Notes under the pieces: model-generated
Told to the model about the DNA's origin: nothing
The model's database searches: none
What the model saw: the letters and a program-made list of their open reading frames with translations, nothing else
Source: Blastomyces gilchristii SLH14081
Taxonomy: Eukaryota > Ascomycota > Eurotiomycetes > Onygenales > Ajellomycetaceae
Assembly: GCF_000003855.2 (NCBI RefSeq)
Contig: NW_003101659.1
Span: 213,475-277,474, forward strand
Length of the DNA: 64,000 bases
Direction of reading: 5' to 3'
Translations under genes and position numbers: made by a program
Shown here: positions 59,689 to 64,000 of the stretch, piece by piece
Layout of the letters: the number at the start of each line of letters is the position of its first letter
Numbering within the stretch: the first letter of the stretch is position 1

Positions 59689-61883
59689 AACGTTTCGAAA
59701 CCGTACGCATATAACCTCCGGTAAATTTGTGTCGGTCGGATGCCCCTTACTTCCGCTTAACACTAATCTGTACAGAACTTTGCCGTACGAACTGATAAAT
59801 GTGGCATCTGGATTCTACAAATCCCTCAAATCGTCTTGGGAAACTCACATAAAATACACATTATTATATATAAAGTCATAATTTAAACAATCAGATCTAC
59901 GTTTCTCTGTATCTAATTTCGGGCGAAACCTACTTGGGAGTGTATCCATTCTGACGTGGGCAGTTTGAAAAATGTTCATAAGACCCAAAACATGGACAGA
60001 AGGTAGTATGGGGAGGGATCCCGCATAATGAGGGGCCTCAAGAGGCCATGAACTGTATAGTACCTTGGATGGGGAAGGACTAACTGCTCAATAACTTTAC
60101 TAAGTAAGGTTAAATGTGGAGAGTTGTCATTGTCCAAGCAAGCATCCCATTCGTGATAATTATGACCGGACACGGGAAACACATCTAGAGGCTACATATA
60201 ACCCACCAACCAATCACCCGTCTCATTTCAACTGGGATCGATTCCATTTGCAAGGTTGACGAAGTGCGGAACAACCTCTACATAGTATATATACCTGTAT
60301 CGTTGTTGATGACAGCTGGGATGGTGCCCATATGGGGTCCGTCCCGTATACGGCGTAAGGACGCCGGTGGGCAGTCCTTCTGTAGGGGCTCCTTTGTGTG
60401 AAAAATATCGAGATGAGTCATTCGATGATGATGTGCGTCGTAAGACTTTTGAGATTGTGTGGAATGAAGGCAAGGTGGATGTTTTTCCTGGGTCTTACTG
60501 CGTTGAGGTACTGTGCACTGTACGTAGGCAGACCGTTCGCTATTGACAGGCTGTGTTTCTTTTTCCCTTTTCCCCCTTCCTCCTTCGATTTTCTTTGGCA
60601 CGGCTTTCTAGGTAATATAGGACAGGACAGGACATGGTCCTTTTAGTTTCAAGCTACAGCGCCCGCACACAGCCTTAGGGATGGAGAAGTGGCGGATTTG
60701 GGCGAGCTATTTATGTAAAACAGACCCTGTCCACCTAAGGAGGAGAGAGAAGGGCATTCTCTACACGGACGCTCTTGTCACCAATAGCGCGTCCGTCTGT
60801 GTTGGATGAGCTCTGTATGTGAAGCACAAATAAATATGCCGAGGACCTAAGCACCTGGAATAGCAGGATGCTTGGGTAGAGATTCATCTGCTATTTAGGC
60901 TGCAAACCTAACCGGCCCGGAATGATTCAGCAGTACGGTCAGCAGGGGGAGGAGAAATAGATAGATATAGGTAGTGGAAGGGGAAATAGAATAGGATAAC
61001 TATTATAACTATATAAGATATATAATAAGATATAATAAGATATAAGATATATAGCAGGTGTTTGGGAGCCCGTAGATGCGTGCGTAACCTAATATAGCTA
61101 TTGATGATAAACGGATGTTAGATACCTATGATAGATATTAACCGTGCCAAGCGCACTCACTCTCTCTAGTGGTAGTAAGTTGCGCTTGGCACGGTTACAG
61201 CGTAAGGTGCGGCTTCCTGCGCCGGGCTGCGATTGGTGGCTTCCCAGCGCAGACATCGATCGTCTCCTCAACAACATCCCCGGGCCAAGTCCAACCCCAA
61301 GACATCACATCACCACCAAACTTCTGGCGATCCACCATCTTCTTCTCGCATGACAGAGACAGACCCTGTTCTCTCCATGCCCCAATCACAAGACTAGCTC
61401 TTCCACCCACTACCCTCTGAGTTAATCCCAACTCTATCCCCATCCAACCCCATCCCCGTCCGTCCTCCACCATCTAATATCTCTTCCACTCATGCTACTA
61501 GCTCTTCCCTACCCCAATCACGCGCCTTGCCTGTTTCTGCTCCCCCACAACGTCCTCTTCATTCCCGCTGGCGCTTAACCAGTCGATCTCCCTCTCTCAA
61601 CGACGCTGCAGTCCAAGGTCTCCTGAGGTCTTCCCAGGTGTGGCGCCCCCGCAGGCTCAATATCAACGAACCCAGCCGCTCCTCTCTCGTCCCATCACCC
61701 CTCCGCGCCCTCTCCAATCCCGACGCAGTGATATCATCGAAACGAACGTAATATTTTATTAAAAATAGAACTCCTACTGCTGCTGCAGCTCGCCTCGCCA
61801 GCTCCAAGCTTCTCCTCTTCCCGTCTAGTTAGCTACGGAGGATCTCTCTGGTCCCTTGGGGACTGGTCCATCCCGCGCCAGAG
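59689..61883. other. Intergenic, 2.2 kb, with hairpin and AT-rich repeat
   Basis: No gene supported. Contains an ATAAGATATA-type AT-rich tandem at about 61005-61050, a perfect inverted repeat at 61139-61197 (separate entry), and GGACA triplet repeats at about 60622. The last 450 bp are C-rich on the plus strand and may form the VAC8 5' UTR. Confidence 0.5.
61139..61197. mobile_element. TA-flanked perfect 17-bp inverted repeat (possible MITE relic)
   Basis: TAACCGTGCCAAGCGCA at 61139-61155 is repeated as its exact complement at 61181-61197 with a 25-bp spacer. Each arm ends in TA on the outside, the target duplication used by Tc1/mariner/pogo elements, so this may be two terminal inverted repeats brought together by internal deletion. 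It could equally be a regulatory hairpin or a transcription-associated structure. No transposase is nearby. Confidence 0.45.
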
Positions 61884-64000
61884 ATGGGGAATGCTTGCCT
61901 GGCCTGCCTGACAGGTACCTTCTCCAAGATCGATAGATGGTGCCGTATATCTTATTTACTGGCTCCCATCAAAGGTCGATCTAGGGACGGTCTCTACGAA
62001 CCCATCCTAGCAGATAACGAACGCGAGGCCGTCGCTGATCTCCTCCAGTACCTCGAGAACGTACGTTTTGGCCCCCTCCGTTCCTTCCTTCCCTTTCCCT
62101 CCCCTTTCCTCCATCGCTCTCTTACAGCACTAGCTGCTTTACCATACTAACTACTTCGTCTTCTCAGCGAAATGAAACCGATTTCTTCAGCGGAGAACCA
62201 CTTAGTGCTCTTAGCACCCTTGTATACTCAGATAATGTTGACCTCCAACGAAGCGCCAGCTTGACCTTCGCGGAGATAACGGAAAGAGGTTCGTCTCTTG
62301 CCGGGAAGAGCTATGAGGCTGATGCTCCCTGCTCTATGTACTGATTCAGAACCTGTGTGGTTTAGATGTCCGGGAAGTAAATAGAGAAACTCTCGAACCT
62401 ATCCTATTCCTCCTCCAGAGTCCCGATATCGAAGTACAGCGAGCGGCTAGTGCAGCTCTGGGGAACCTCGCTGTCAATAGTACGTCTACTCATATAATAC
62501 CTCCCTCCACCCTGAAAAGCTCTTAACTGCTCACCTACAATGCAGCTGAAAACAAGGTCAATATCGTCCTGCTTGGGGGACTGGCACCTTTAATAAGACA
62601 AATGATGTCACCCAATGTCGAAGTACAATGCAATGCCGTCGGTTGCATCACCAACCTAGCCACCCACGAAGATAATAAAGCGAAAATTGCGCGATCGGGC
62701 GCCCTTGGCCCCTTGACAAGACTGGCAAAATCAAAAGACATGCGTGTGCAACGAAATGCCACTGGAGCCCTTCTAAACATGACCCATTCTGGTATGCCAT
62801 TTCTCATTGGTACAAGAATACAAATATGGCCCAAACAATTGCATAATAACATCTTTTTCTGTTTTTCTTGATGATAGATGAAAATCGACAGCAGCTCGTC
62901 ATCGCCGGCGCGATACACGTTTTAGTGCAACTACTCTCTTCATCCGATGTCGATGTTCAGTACTACTGTACAACAGCGCTGAGCAATATTGCAGTGGATT
63001 CGGACAACAGAAAGAAGCTCGCGCAAACAGAATCCCGCCTTGTTCAATCCCTCGTTCAGCTCATGGACTCCTCCACACCTAAAGTACAATGCCAAGCTGC
63101 CCTTGCCCTGAGAAATCTTGCCTCCGATGAGAAATATCAACTCGAGATCGTCCGTGCTCGGGGCCTTGCACCGTTACTCAGACTACTACAGTCGTCATAC
63201 CTCCCGCTTATCCTCTCAGCGGTTGCATGCATCCGAAATATTTCTATACACCCTCATAACGAATCTCCAATTATTGATGCCGGATTCTTAAAACCACTCG
63301 TGGATCTACTGGGCTCGATAGACAACGAGGAAATTCAATGCCATGCCATATCCACATTACGGAACTTAGCAGCCAGTTCAGATCGTAACAAGGAGCTTGT
63401 CCTGCAAGCAGGTGCCGTACAGAAATGCAAGGAGCTTGTCTTGAAAGTACCCTTGAGCGTGCAGTCTGAGATGACCGCCGCAATTGCAGTTCTTGCCCTT
63501 AGTGACGAGCTGAAGTCGCACCTGCTAAAGCTAGGCGTTTTCGATGTTTTGATACCCCTGACGGATTCGGAAAGCATAGAAGTTCAAGGAAATAGCGCGG
63601 CTGCCTTGGGAAACTTGTCGTCTAAGGGTATGTATACCGCACTTATCCCCCGGTTTGCCCTTACAATTGAGAAAATATGAAGCAAAAAACTAAAATCAAA
63701 CTAGTTGGCGACTATTCTATATTCGTGAGAGATTGGTCAGAGCCGAACGGCGGCATTCACGGATACCTAAGCCGGTTCCTAGCCAGCGGTGACCCAACTT
63801 TCCAGCACATCGCAATCTGGACTCTGCTCCAGCTTCTCGAGTCCGAAGACAAGCAGCTGCACGGCTATATTGCCCGCTCAGAAGATATTGTTGACATGGT
63901 TAAGACGATTGCTGATAAGAATGTGGAATCTGACGATGAAGAAGCTGCTGAGGATGACGAGGGCGAGGTTGTTGCTTTGGCGCGGCGGTCTCTGGAGTTG
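61884..64000 (+). CDS. VAC8: Vacuolar armadillo-repeat protein Vac8 (3' end cut by window)
   Basis: Armadillo-repeat protein of the vacuole membrane required for vacuole inheritance, nucleus-vacuole junctions and Atg13/autophagy links. Exons: 61884-61914, 61975-62060, 62168-62288, 62366-62479, 62546-62791, 62878-63627 and 63705 onward. All joins keep phase. Exon 1 encodes the lipidation signal [12 protein letters not shown]-myristoylated Gly2 and palmitoylated cysteines at 5 and 8. The body carries successive ARM repeats ([76 protein letters not shown], and so on). The window ends in [12 protein letters not shown], a few residues before the normal C-terminus, so only the stop codon region is missing. 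Intron 1 is 60 bp with no stop in frame. Confidence 0.97.

Overview
The window looks like nuclear DNA of a filamentous ascomycete. The genes carry many short introns (about 50-100 bp, GT..AG, usually with a CTAAC/CTGAC-like branch site), and the products are typical of Pezizomycotina. The gene set, the long intergenic stretches and the homopolymer and microsatellite tracts fit a eurotiomycete, perhaps Onygenales. That placement is inference from protein flavour, not from a search.

Layout. 1-6.3 kb: a block of three damaged genes: a UbiA-type prenyltransferase remnant (+), a GT32/capsular-polysaccharide-type glycosyltransferase remnant (-), and a DMATS aromatic prenyltransferase (-) that is intact except for one in-frame TGA. 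I read it as a decayed secondary-metabolite cluster. 6.3-13.5 kb: a gene desert. 13.5-17.3 kb: a fungal unknown with an acidic tract, and LAS1. 17.8-27.2 kb: glyoxalase II, a DUF1264 protein, and a mitochondrial run (IMP1 peptidase, mL38, uL4m, 3-hydroxyisobutyryl-CoA hydrolase). 27.7-28.5 kb: a Cys/Gln-rich putative secreted protein. 30.0-32.1 kb: an OTT_1508-like deaminase. 33.0-37.7 kb: a RhoGAP-like protein and SNF4 (AMPK gamma). 38.9-42.7 kb: a divergent pair, a Sec14/PDR16-like lipid transfer protein and POL12, with two MCB boxes between them. 43.1-49.6 kb: a small unknown, eIF2B-delta (GCD2) and a short kinesin-3. 49.6-54.9 kb: another gene-poor stretch. 54.9-57.2 kb: an unknown with a QPA repeat. 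58.3-59.7 kb: triosephosphate isomerase. 61.9 kb to the window end: VAC8, cut by the edge.

Most of the right-hand 50 kb is conserved housekeeping content: mitochondrial translation and import processing, rRNA processing, replication, translation initiation, energy sensing, glycolysis and vacuole inheritance. The novelty sits in the decayed prenyltransferase block, the deaminase, the secreted protein with a frameshifted signal peptide, a 59-bp perfect TA-flanked hairpin near 61.2 kb, and several promoter and splicing features. Exon boundaries were worked out by hand and checked for phase. None is confirmed by RNA.
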